Source of the DNA: Pseudoalteromonas neustonica
GTDB taxonomy: Bacteria > Pseudomonadota > Gammaproteobacteria > Enterobacterales > Alteromonadaceae
Direction of reading: 5' to 3'
Assembly: GCF_001653135.1 (NCBI RefSeq)
Contig: NZ_BDDS01000003.1
Location: 186,001 to 250,000 of the forward strand
Length of the DNA stretch: 64,000 nt
The notes under the pieces are model-generated. The model was not told where the DNA came from, ran no database searches, and was given only the letters and a program-made list of their open reading frames with translations. The position numbers were made by a program, and so were the translations under genes. This document shows, piece by piece, positions 18,606-26,494 of the stretch (its first letter is position 1; every line of letters starts with the position of its first letter).

Positions 18606-19802
18606 CTATTTTAGTGGTCGCCAGCATATCGCTAACAATAACATCACTGCAATTAGCCCATAAGGCAAGCCAATATCGATACTATAAACACCAGTACCAA
18701 CAATAGGCCCGACTACAACACCCAATCCTTGCGCTGCTGAGATTGTTCCAGCAGCTGCGCCTTGTTCATGGGCTTCAACTGAATTAGCAGCCAATGCAGA
18801 AACAGATGGGAATACCCATCCCATGCCAAAGCCCGCCACGCCATAGCTAAGGCAAAGCACAAGCGGGGTTGATGCAAAAACCGTACAAGCAAACCCTGCT
18901 GCAGCAATGAGCCCCCCACATTTAATTAATCGTCGCGGCTGCCAGTCAAGCTTTCGTAATATTATTTGTGCAACTATCAATGTTACACCAACAATAGCCA
19001 GTGCAACCCCTGCTGTGCGCGCCGTATTTGCAGGCTCTAGCAATAATCGATCGAGGGCAAAAAAACCAACCGTGATCTGCGCAACCGCAACACTAAATGT
19101 AGCAACAAAGGCCACTATTACTGGCCAGCGTAAGCGCATATCGTTTAATTTTAGTGAGTTACCGTCCGGCTTTACGTGATGTTCTCGCCTTGGCAATACA
19201 TGCCAAATTACAATCAATGCAATGGCGGGTAAAACAGCCGTGATGTATAAAGGTATACTTAAACTATAAGGGCCAATGAGACCTACAAAACTTGGGCCTA
19301 TAACCATACCTGCGGCACTCGAGGCCCCGATCCCAGCCATCGCTGCTGCTCGCTGTTTAGGCGATATATGATCTGCCACTAATGCAGCGCTCGTTGCGGG
19401 CACCGCTGCATAGAATACCCCTGCTATACTCCGTCCTATCACAATGCCGACAAATGCGAGTCCCTGCACCATTGCCGTTTGCATCGCAAAATCAATAAAC
19501 AATGCCAATAACGCATAGCTAATAACAAAGCCAGCAAGCCCAAATAGCATCACTGGCCGACGGCCGTTACGGTCGCTTAGTTTCCCCCAAAACCGAGCCA
19601 TAACAACCCAAGCAACACCGGCCACAGTCATTGCCGTGCCAAGCTGCCATGCTTCAAGCCCGATAACGCGTGCAATGGGCGCAGCCAAAGCTGCAAATGC
19701 CATTAGCGCCATAGTACACACAAAGGTTTCGAACATAAGCGGTTTCAGGCTAAATGGAGCATCCGTTTGTGGCACGGTTTCATTATTTACTAGGTTACTC
19801 AT
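18606..19802 (-). CDS. MFS transporter, possible siderophore exporter
   Basis: The 398-residue protein has about twelve hydrophobic segments and the MFS loop motif GKLSDRNGRRPVML between segments 2 and 3. It resembles 12-TM drug:proton antiporters of the DHA1 type. Inside a siderophore island such carriers often export the finished siderophore, which is the inferred role here; a general drug efflux role cannot be excluded. It would work in the inner membrane driven by the proton gradient. The upstream 390 bp hold a Fur-like site (20052-20070) and two palindromes, which would suit iron-regulated expression, although they are 250 bp or more from the start. It converges on the sigma factor gene. 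Confidence 0.87.
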   Translation of the reverse strand: MSNLVNNETVPQTDAPFSLKPLMFETFVCTMALMAFAALAAPIARVIGLEAWQLGTAMTVAGVAWVVMARFWGKLSDRNGRRPVMLFGLAGFVISYALLALFIDFAMQTAMVQGLAFVGIVIGRSIAGVFYAAVPATSAALVADHISPKQRAAAMAGIGASSAAGMVIGPSFVGLIGPYSLSIPLYITAVLPAIALIVIWHVLPRREHHVKPDGNSLKLNDMRLRWPVIVAFVATFSVAVAQITVGFFALDRLLLEPANTARTAGVALAIVGVTLIVAQIILRKLDWQPRRLIKCGGLIAAAGFACTVFASTPLVLCLSYGVAGFGMGWVFPSVSALAANSVEAHEQGAAAGTISAAQGLGVVVGPIVGTGVYSIDIGLPYGLIAVMLLLAICWRPLK

Positions 19803-20051
19803 TCTCTGTCCTTATGATTGAGGGTATTGCACAGTTTTTATGCCGCTCCCCACCTTCAGGACATATCGCTTTAAGGTGGTTATCGTCTATTCCTCTGGTG
19901 AGATTTTCGGCATGAAGCTGTAAGGATTTTTTATTTTTTATTTTTTATCGACAAATACATGCTAAATTCTTAATAAAAGGTTGTTGAACAAAATACTTAT
20001 GAATAAAACGATAAAAACAAATAATGCTCAACGTTTCCCAAAACACTACCA

Positions 20052-20070
20052 CGAATAAAAATCATTCTCA
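20052..20070. promoter_or_regulatory. Fur-like site in the region before the MFS gene
   Basis: ACGAATAAAAATCATTCTC matches 13 of 19 Fur consensus positions with a good right half. It lies next to a 30-bp perfect palindrome. The 390-bp stretch 19803-20192 contains no gene that I can see. Confidence 0.4.
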
Positions 20071-20079
20071 ACAAAGCTA

Positions 20080-20109
20080 ATATTTTCATTATATATAATG
20101 AAAATATTA
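20080..20109. repeat. 30-bp perfect palindrome
   Basis: The sequence is the half AATATTTTCATTATA followed by its exact reverse complement, with no loop. It is AT-only apart from one C/G pair. It could be an operator or a cruciform-forming site between the MFS gene and the ABC fragment. Confidence 0.7.
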
Positions 20110-20135
20110 CTTGGTGGCTACATTCAAGATTAAAT

Positions 20136-20180
20136 TGTAAAACCCTTGTTTTACAAAGATGACTGTAAAGCCCCTTTACG
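20136..20180. repeat. Two adjacent short inverted repeats, one the dispersed TGTAAA palindrome
   Basis: TTGTAAAAC and GTTTTACAA form 9-base arms around CCTT at 20136-20157. Six bases on, CTGTAAAGCCCCTTTACG (20163-20180) is a variant of the palindrome found also at 24154, 34204, 35811, 43652 and 56879. They lie just after the ABC fragment and could act as its terminator. Confidence 0.6.
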
Positions 20181-20192
20181 CAGTTACATAGC

Positions 20193-20516
20193 CTATGCAT
20201 TCCAGAGCTGTGTATAGTATCCACCACGTGATAACAAGCAATGATGACCCCCCGACTCCACTACTTTTCCATCTTTAAGTACAATAATATTATCAGCGTT
20301 TACAGTGCTTGAAAGTCGATGGGCTACTGTGATCACGGTCCGGTTTTGTAAAAGATTACTCATTGCTTGGACGATGTCTGTTTGGGTGATGGGATCTAAC
20401 GAAGCTGTGGCTTCATCTAATAACACAATAGGCGCATCTTTTAAGAGCGCTCTGGCAATTGCAATGCGCTGTCTTTGACCACCCGATGATAATAAGCCAC
20501 TATCACAACGAACCAT
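20193..20516 (-). pseudogene. 3' fragment of an ABC exporter (fused permease/ATPase type)
   Basis: The 107-residue frame begins just before the ABC signature SSGGQRQRIAIARALL and continues with Walker B (IVLLDEATASLD) and the switch histidine (VITVAHRLSS), ending as an ordinary exporter half-transporter would. Everything upstream, including Walker A and the transmembrane domain, is absent, and the next 90 bp lead into the araC-type gene. The protein cannot hydrolyse ATP alone. The wording fits the YbtP/YbtQ/IrtAB group, which accompany salicylate-capped siderophores, and its position between exporter and regulator genes supports that. It is read as a deletion remnant whose role may have passed to the MFS gene. 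Confidence 0.85.
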
Positions 20517-20562
20517 TGGTTTAACGGTTGGTACTAATTTCTAAACTGATATATATGCAAAG

Positions 20563-20597
20563 GTGGCGTTAACTGATTGTTCGCCACTTTTATTTTT
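20563..20597 (+). terminator. Hairpin with T-tract next to the araC-type gene end
   Basis: GTGGCG and CGCCAC enclose a 13-base loop, followed by TTTTATTTTT on the plus strand. The neighbouring gene is on the minus strand, so either it acts on antisense transcripts or works weakly in both directions. Confidence 0.5.
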
Positions 20598-20607
20598 AGT
20601 AACACGC

Positions 20608-21500
20608 TTAATTACTCACAAAGGTGGGCGCTAAATTAAGCCGAGCTTCTTTTGGCAGCACGTCAAACTGTTTTCTAAAGGCTACACTAAAATGACTAAT
20701 ATTGCTGTAACCCAATGAAATTGCCGTTTCGGTAACATTATGGTCTTTGAGTAGACTCATAGCTTTGTTCATTCTTGCTTCTTGGAAGCAGCCGTATACT
20801 GTGTTATAAAACCTTGCTTAAGCTTACATTGATTTAAACCTACCTCTTTAGCCACGTTTGAAATCGTCGGAGGGTTACTCAGATCAGAGAGCAAAAAATC
20901 TCTTGCAGCAATAAGTTGCTTCTTTTCTCGAAATGAAACTTGGTTGCCGCTATCAACTGATTTTAGTGCGCTCAGGTGCCAATATAGATAATCTAGCGTC
21001 GCAGAATGTAATAACAAAGGACTTGCTTGTGGCTCTTTAATAAGTTGGTGAATACGGTTTGCACATGCATTAACTTTACCATTCGATCCACTTTGTTTTA
21101 CAAAGAATGAGTGACGATTACTCAACTCTATGCAACAGAGTTCTTCACCAGCAAGCTCAGTAAGTAGTTCTGGCTTTATCATGATATCTAAATTGCAAAA
21201 ATCATGGCTGTGATATGAACAAAATTTTTCACCTGCTGAAAAGCCAATATTGAAGTCTCCGCAGCTACATTGCAAAAAATGATTGCCTACAGTAGCTTCG
21301 AATTTTCCCGCAAGAATGCTGTTTAAATGAATATGTTGCGCATCACTAGGAAACACATGTTTAGTATCAGCAGGACCCATATCATCTGCTGTAGATAAGC
21401 TTACTGATAAGCCGGGTAACAACTGGACAAAGTTATGTGCACTTACAATTTGTTGCGATTTATTCGTCATATCTATTTCAATGTCACTGCACAAAGTCAT
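20608..21500 (-). pseudogene. AraC-family regulator (PchR/YbtA type), frameshifted
   Basis: The N-terminal part and the first helix-turn-helix (NPPTISNVAKEVGLNQCKLK) are in one frame, which stops early at 20769. In the shifted frame the gene continues through YGCFQEARMNKAMSLL and SLGYSNISHFSVAFRKQF, the second helix-turn-helix with the AraC signature, to a TAA at 20608. The break maps to the run AAAA at 20808-20811 (GGTTTTATA on the coding strand); one extra T restores GFYNTVYGCFQEAR exactly. The intact protein would be about 300 residues and resemble PchR or YbtA, activators that sense ferric siderophore. The start at ATG 21500 has AAGG six bases ahead; the frame is open from a GTG at 21536. 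A Fur-like site lies upstream. Sequencing error, recent decay or slippage are all possible. Confidence 0.88.
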
Positions 21501-21594
21501 TTTAAACCTTATCAATCCTAACTGGGCTGGCTGCACTCATTGCAAAGAGCTTTGAGAGTGCATTTTTAAAACTATATCACAACACCCCGCAGTT

Positions 21595-21613
21595 GATAAT
21601 AATTTTCATTTGC
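21595..21613. promoter_or_regulatory. Fur-like site between the regulator and the S9 peptidase
   Basis: GATAATAATTTTCATTTGC matches 14 of 19 positions of the Fur consensus, the best single-direction match in the island. It lies 95 bases before the araC-type start and 159 before the peptidase start, so either gene could be controlled. Confidence 0.55.
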
Positions 21614-21771
21614 AAATAAAGTTAAATTAACTCCTTTATTAATTCATCAAAAAATCGACTTAACTAAAAACATCTAGGGGCTTTAACTCTGCTTTTCATC
21701 GCAATCAGCTGTATTTTTAACCTTTGTTACTTTATAACAGTAATAATGCTGTTTAATAACAAGGAATAAAA

Positions 21772-23796
21772 ATGAAATTACTCTCCCCTCTTGCACTGCT
21801 GGCTGCGATGAGCTTTTGCGGCATCGCGGCTCAAGCTGACAATACCTTACAACTTGAAAACGTATTCGATCTTGAATACGCCAATCAACTTGAAATGACG
21901 CACGACGCTAAAACCGTGTATTTTGTGCGTAATCGTATGGATATAAAGTCAGATCGTAAAGTCAGTAATATTTGGTCTGTCGATAGTAATTCAAAACAAC
22001 TGCAACCGCTTACTTCTGGCGTGCATATGGATTATTCGCCGGTGTTATCTCCAGATGAAGCGCGGTTAGCATTTATTTCAACGCGTGATGGTAGCAGTCA
22101 GATTTATGTGAAATGGTTAAAAACAGGCGCTGTTGCAAAAATAAGTAATTTAACCAAAAGCCCTGGCAGTTTACATTGGGCGCCCGATGGTAAAAAACTT
22201 GTATTCAGCCAGTTTGTATCAAGTAAAGTATCATCTCCTGTAAATCTTCCTGGAAAACCTGAGGGAGCTGATTGGGCAAAACCTGCGATGTTTATCGACG
22301 ATGTTTATTATCGTGCCGATGGCGGTGGATACACTAAACCGGGCTTTAATCACTTTTTTGCTATTGATGCCAATGGCGGTAATGCACAGCAGTTAACCTC
22401 TGGCGACTTCAATCATGGTGGCTCGATAAGCTTTACAGATGATGGTAAAAGTCTATATTTTTCAGCAAATCGTCACAATGAATATAAACTCAAACCAACT
22501 AACTCAGAAGTTTATAAGCTCAACTTAACCAACCTAGAAATAACCCAAATAACCGACAGAGTCGGCCCTGATAACCAACCTCTCGTTTCGCCTAATGGCC
22601 GTTACCTTGCCTATACTGGGTATGATGATAAACGCACTAATTATGAAAATACTCAGCTGTATATTCGTGATTTAAAATCAGGTGATACCAGCAGTCTAAC
22701 GGCAGATTTTGACAGAAGTGTTGGGGAAATTAAATGGGCAGATAACTCAAAAGGTGTGTACTTTAGTTACGCCAGTGAGGGACAAACCGTGCTCGCTTAT
22801 CAACCACGAAACGGTAAGCGTAAAATAGTGACTGAAAATATTGGTAGTGTGTCATTTGGTCGTCCATATTCTGGCGGCGATTTTGATATTAGTGATGATG
22901 GCGAAGTGGCAATTACTCTTGCCGATACACAGCGCCCGTCTGATGTCGCAATAATTAAACGAGGGAAAACTCAACGTTTAACAAAGCTAAATGACGATGC
23001 CCTTGGCAATAAAAAGCTGGCAAAGGTAGAAGAAATTTGGCTTAAATCAAACCACGATAGTTTACCTATTCAAGGTTGGATTGCCTATCCACCGGGTTTT
23101 GATAGCAGTAAAAAATACCCGCTTATTCTAGAAATTCACGGCGGACCCGTAGCTAACTATGGCCCTCACTTTAGTGCTGAAGTTCAGCTTTTTGCTGCCA
23201 AAGGGAGTGTCGTTTTATACATGAACCCACGTGGTAGTGATTCATACGGAAAAGAGTTTGCACAAACCATCCATCATAATTACCCAAGTAATGACTTTGA
23301 TGACTTAATGACAGGCGTAGATGCATTAATTGCTAAAGGTTTTATTGATGAATCTAAACTGTTTGTAACCGGTGGTTCAGGTGGCGGTGTATTAACTGCA
23401 TGGATTGTTGGCCATACTGACCGCTTTGCTGCGGCTGTAGTTGCAAAGCCGGTGATCAACTGGATCAGTTTTGTACTCACTGCTGACTTCTACCCATTTT
23501 TTGCCGATTACTGGTTCCCAGGTAAACCATGGGATCATATTGAACATTACATGAAGCGTTCGCCCATCAGTTATGTTGGTAATGTTAAAACTCCAACGAT
23601 GCTACTAACGGGTGAAGCTGACTACCGCACACCGATTTCAGAGACAGAGCAACTCTATCAGGCACTTAAGCTGCAAGGCGTTGATACCGCAATGGTGCGC
23701 ATTCCTGATGCCTCACATGGAATTACAAAACGCCCATCAAACTTGATGGCTAAAGTGGCCTATATTCAATGGTGGTTTGATAAGCACAGTAAATAA
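21772..23796 (+). CDS. Secreted S9-family (prolyl oligopeptidase fold) peptidase
   Basis: The 674-residue protein has a signal peptide (AAMSFCGIAAQADN, cleavage near residue 23), an N-terminal beta-propeller with repeated S-P-D/W-A-x-D-G/N-S blade motifs, and a C-terminal alpha/beta hydrolase. The nucleophile serine is in TGGSGGGVLTAW near residue 530, the oxyanion region near LEIHGGPVANYGP at 460, the acid in TGEADYRTP near 615 and the histidine in ASHGI near 647. It would cleave short peptides or acylated amino acids in the periplasm. The site upstream and the location at the end of the siderophore island raise the possibility of a link to siderophore or peptide processing, but nothing in the protein proves that. 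AAGGAATAAAA precedes the ATG. Confidence 0.9.
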   Translation: MKLLSPLALLAAMSFCGIAAQADNTLQLENVFDLEYANQLEMTHDAKTVYFVRNRMDIKSDRKVSNIWSVDSNSKQLQPLTSGVHMDYSPVLSPDEARLAFISTRDGSSQIYVKWLKTGAVAKISNLTKSPGSLHWAPDGKKLVFSQFVSSKVSSPVNLPGKPEGADWAKPAMFIDDVYYRADGGGYTKPGFNHFFAIDANGGNAQQLTSGDFNHGGSISFTDDGKSLYFSANRHNEYKLKPTNSEVYKLNLTNLEITQITDRVGPDNQPLVSPNGRYLAYTGYDDKRTNYENTQLYIRDLKSGDTSSLTADFDRSVGEIKWADNSKGVYFSYASEGQTVLAYQPRNGKRKIVTENIGSVSFGRPYSGGDFDISDDGEVAITLADTQRPSDVAIIKRGKTQRLTKLNDDALGNKKLAKVEEIWLKSNHDSLPIQGWIAYPPGFDSSKKYPLILEIHGGPVANYGPHFSAEVQLFAAKGSVVLYMNPRGSDSYGKEFAQTIHHNYPSNDFDDLMTGVDALIAKGFIDESKLFVTGGSGGGVLTAWIVGHTDRFAAAVVAKPVINWISFVLTADFYPFFADYWFPGKPWDHIEHYMKRSPISYVGNVKTPTMLLTGEADYRTPISETEQLYQALKLQGVDTAMVRIPDASHGITKRPSNLMAKVAYIQWWFDKHSK

Positions 23797-23813
23797 AAAG
23801 CTTCTAAAGACTA

Positions 23814-24077
23814 GGGCGTGTTGACCTTTCGTGATTGATTTTGCAGCAGTATGTTTGGTATTTAGGCAAGGCAGAGCCTATGTAGTGTGGTTGTTCCCCA
23901 TAAATAGGCGATAACGCAGTATAAATGCCAAACATGCGCTGCCCAAAGGGTTCTTCCTAGGGGCGATTGACTCTTTGTTGCTCGGTTTTTACTTAGCCCG
24001 CTAGGTTACAAACCTCGCGCCGCGATTAAATCGCCCCTAGGTTGAACAAATTTCAATCCACAAAGGTCAACGCGCCC
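23814..24077. mobile_element. MITE family 1, copy 2 (264 bp)
   Basis: This copy has the same length as the one at 17548-17811 and differs at only a few positions. It begins GGGCGTGTTGACCTTT, ends AAAGGTCAACGCGCCC, and is flanked by TA on both sides. It stands 17 bases after the S9 peptidase stop codon, so it probably supplies the 3' hairpin of that transcript. No coding capacity is seen. Confidence 0.87.
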
Positions 24078-24146
24078 TAGGTTTTAGGGAAAACCTAGCG
24101 CCATCATTTAGTAGTTACAATTTATCTTTTACTAACTCGCACTCAT

Positions 24147-24177
24147 CACTTTTTGTAAACCCCCTTTACAAAAAGTG
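24147..24177. repeat. Perfect hairpin containing the dispersed TGTAAACCCCCTTTACA palindrome
   Basis: CACTTTTTGTAAA and TTTACAAAAAGTG are exact 13-base arms around CCCCC. It may serve as a terminator for either neighbour. The core recurs at five other places in the window. Confidence 0.7.
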
Positions 24178-24233
24178 AGTACTCATTTACATATCATCTA
24201 GTTTATAAAAATATCGGACTTTGTGTGTAAAGT

Positions 24234-24368
24234 GAGTTAGTAAAATTTCGGTTTATGACATTTTTTGGTCGTTGAGTTGGTAAAAAATCGGTTTGAGTCA
24301 CTGTTTATGGCGTTTAAGTTGGTAAAAAAGTGGTTTGTAATCAGTTAGAGTTAGTAAAAAATCGGTTT
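24234..24368 (+). repeat. Four degenerate 21-bp direct repeats
   Basis: Units close to GAGTTRGTAAAAAATCGGTTT start at 24234, 24274, 24316 and 24348, separated by 11 to 21 bases of unrelated sequence. An inverted partial copy (CTTTTACTAACTC) is at 24127-24139. The 570-bp stretch 24078-24654 between the converging peptidase and isocitrate lyase genes otherwise holds only the hairpin, the 22-bp repeats and a terminator. Confidence 0.7.
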
Positions 24369-24516
24369 ATATCTTTATTTTTATGCTCAAAAGCGCAGCT
24401 AAACATCGCATTTTGTACCTGTGATACTAAAAAACAGCCATATTTTCCTCTTAAATATGCCATCAGTACTCAGCTGATAAAAATCTGATCCATAATCATT
24501 ATAAAAATAGCAGCTA

Positions 24517-24582
24517 GTTAAATACTGATCTGTGCTTGGTTAAATACTGATCTGTACTTAGTAAAATACTGATCGGTGTATA
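24517..24582 (+). repeat. Three tandem 22-bp repeats beside the aceA terminator
   Basis: GTTAAATACTGATCTGTGCTTG is repeated with a period of exactly 22 bp at 24517, 24539 and 24561, the third copy being the most diverged. A weaker fourth trace (GATAAAAATCTGATCC) lies at 24476-24491. Two helical turns per unit would place copies on one face of the DNA. Confidence 0.8.
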
Positions 24583-24591
24583 AAGCGCATT

Positions 24592-24613
24592 AAAAAAGGG
24601 CCTAAAGCCCTTT
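24592..24613 (-). terminator. Terminator of isocitrate lyase
   Basis: On the minus strand AAAGGGC and GCCCTTT pair across TTTAG and run into a T-tract of six, 42 bases after the aceA stop codon. Confidence 0.85.
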
Positions 24614-24654
24614 GCAACATTGTTGGATTGGATTTTTATTGGTTATTAAACCTA

Positions 24655-26256
24655 TTAGAATTGATTCATAGTGTTTGCTTCGCCACCGGCTTTAAGCGCA
24701 TTCTCACCTGAAAAGTATTCTTTATGTGTATCACCCATGTTAGAGCCAGCTAAGTCCTGATGTTTAACGGACGCTTGTTCACGGCGAATTTCTTGGCGTT
24801 GAACATCACGTACATAAGCCAGCATACCTAAATCACCAAAATAACCTTCAGATAGAATATCAGTGCTTAGTGCCGCTGTATGGTATGTTGGCAATGTGAT
24901 TAGGTGATGGAAAATACCAGCTTCACGTGCGCCATCACGTTGGAAGTTCTGTACTAACACATCAGCAGCGACTGCAAGTTCAGTGGCATCCATCTCTGGC
25001 GCCATCAGTGCTTTATTATCATCAATACTTGGGTACGCTGATAGGTCACGACCTGCTTCCTGCCATTCTTGGTACACTTGCTCACGGAACTTAAGTGTCC
25101 AGTTGAATGATGGTGAATTGTTATAAACTAATTTAGCGTCTGGCACTTGCTCCTTAACGCGGTTAACAAGTTCAGCAATCTGTTTTACATGCGGTTTTTC
25201 AGTTTCAATCCACAGTAAATCAGCGCCTGACTGTAAGCTGGTAATACAATCAAGTACAACGCGGTCTTTTTCTGTGCCTTCACGGAACTGGAATAAACCA
25301 TTATCAAGACGAGTTGGCTTGCACAACTGACCGTTCAGTTTCATGGCGGTATCACCTTCTTTTAAGTCTTCTACACCATTAATTGGCGTTGTTTCTAAAA
25401 AGGCATTGTATTGACTCGCCAAATCACCTGGGGTTTGTGATACCGGTACTTTTTGGGTAAGGCTTGCACCCAATGAGTCTGTGCGCGCTACGATAATGCC
25501 GTTATCAATTCCTAGTTCTAAAAACGCATAACGAACGGCGTTAATTTTTGCTAAAAAGTCTTCGTGCGGCACGGTTACTTTACCTGCTTGATGGCCACAT
25601 TGTTTAGCATCTGATACTTGGTTTTCGATTTGAATCGCACAAGCGCCTGCTTCAATCATTTTTTTAGCGAGTAAGTAGGTCGCTTCTTCATTACCAAAAC
25701 CAGCATCAATATCAGCAATAATTGGCACTACGTGGCTTTCAAAATTATCGATTTTATCAAGTACCGTTTGTACATCGCCGCCTGTTGCTTTGGCGTTATC
25801 AAGATCTTTAAATAAATGGTCAAGTTCGCGGGCATCAGCTTGCTTTAAGAACGTATAAATCTCTTCGATTAGGGCCGGTACAGAGGTTTTTTCATGCATA
25901 CTTTGATCAGGCAGTGGACCAAACTCAGAGCGAAGAGCTGCAACCATCCAACCACTTAAGTATACATAACTGCGCTTAGTGGTTTTTTGGTGACGCTTAA
26001 TTGCCATCATCATTTGTTGGGCAGTAAAACCGTGCCAGCAACCTAGTGATTGTGTGTATTGGCTAGTATCAGCATCATAAGCGGCCATGTCTTCACGCAT
26101 AATGTCGGCAGTGAATTGTGCAATTTCTAACCCTGTACGAAAGCGATTTTGTAAACGCATACGACTTGCGTATTCAGGGTTAATTGCTTGCCACGTTTTA
26201 CCTTGTGCTTGGCAAAGTGTTGCTAATGTATCTGTTTCACGTTGATAAGTAGTCAT
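24655..26256 (-). CDS. aceA: Isocitrate lyase (long form)
   Basis: The 533-residue protein cleaves isocitrate to succinate and glyoxylate, the first step of the glyoxylate shunt used for growth on acetate and fatty acids. The catalytic loop KQCGH is near residue 217, in the family context SDAKQCGHQAGK. Other conserved blocks are PIIADIDAGFGNEEATY near 175, IVARTDSLGA near 257 and LVYNNSPSFNWTLKF near 380. Its length matches the approximately 530-residue isocitrate lyases of Pseudomonas, Colwellia and related marine bacteria, longer than the 434-residue E. coli enzyme. It is divergent from malate synthase G across a 238-bp region likely to hold both promoters. A rho-independent terminator follows. 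Confidence 0.97.
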   Translation of the reverse strand: MTTYQRETDTLATLCQAQGKTWQAINPEYASRMRLQNRFRTGLEIAQFTADIMREDMAAYDADTSQYTQSLGCWHGFTAQQMMMAIKRHQKTTKRSYVYLSGWMVAALRSEFGPLPDQSMHEKTSVPALIEEIYTFLKQADARELDHLFKDLDNAKATGGDVQTVLDKIDNFESHVVPIIADIDAGFGNEEATYLLAKKMIEAGACAIQIENQVSDAKQCGHQAGKVTVPHEDFLAKINAVRYAFLELGIDNGIIVARTDSLGASLTQKVPVSQTPGDLASQYNAFLETTPINGVEDLKEGDTAMKLNGQLCKPTRLDNGLFQFREGTEKDRVVLDCITSLQSGADLLWIETEKPHVKQIAELVNRVKEQVPDAKLVYNNSPSFNWTLKFREQVYQEWQEAGRDLSAYPSIDDNKALMAPEMDATELAVAADVLVQNFQRDGAREAGIFHHLITLPTYHTAALSTDILSEGYFGDLGMLAYVRDVQRQEIRREQASVKHQDLAGSNMGDTHKEYFSGENALKAGGEANTMNQF

Positions 26257-26494
26257 AATAAAAATCCTTTGAACGGGTTAAAACTAAAGTTTATATATGT
26301 GAGAGAGGCCCAAGAGCTCATGCTCCGTAGCGCTTACATCAACATTAGGCCGATTTATAAAATTTAGTAAATTTATAGTTGTTATGCTGGCTATACATTT
26401 TATGAATGGCCAAAAAGCATCCATGGCAATGTTTTTACGTTATGGTTAGCACATAAGAAATTTATGCATCGCGACCGTTTAAAGGATAGCAATT

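Noticed and set aside
24234..24368. CRISPR-like array of four repeats
   Set aside because: The units are diverged, spacers are 11-21 bases and irregular, and no cas gene is near.
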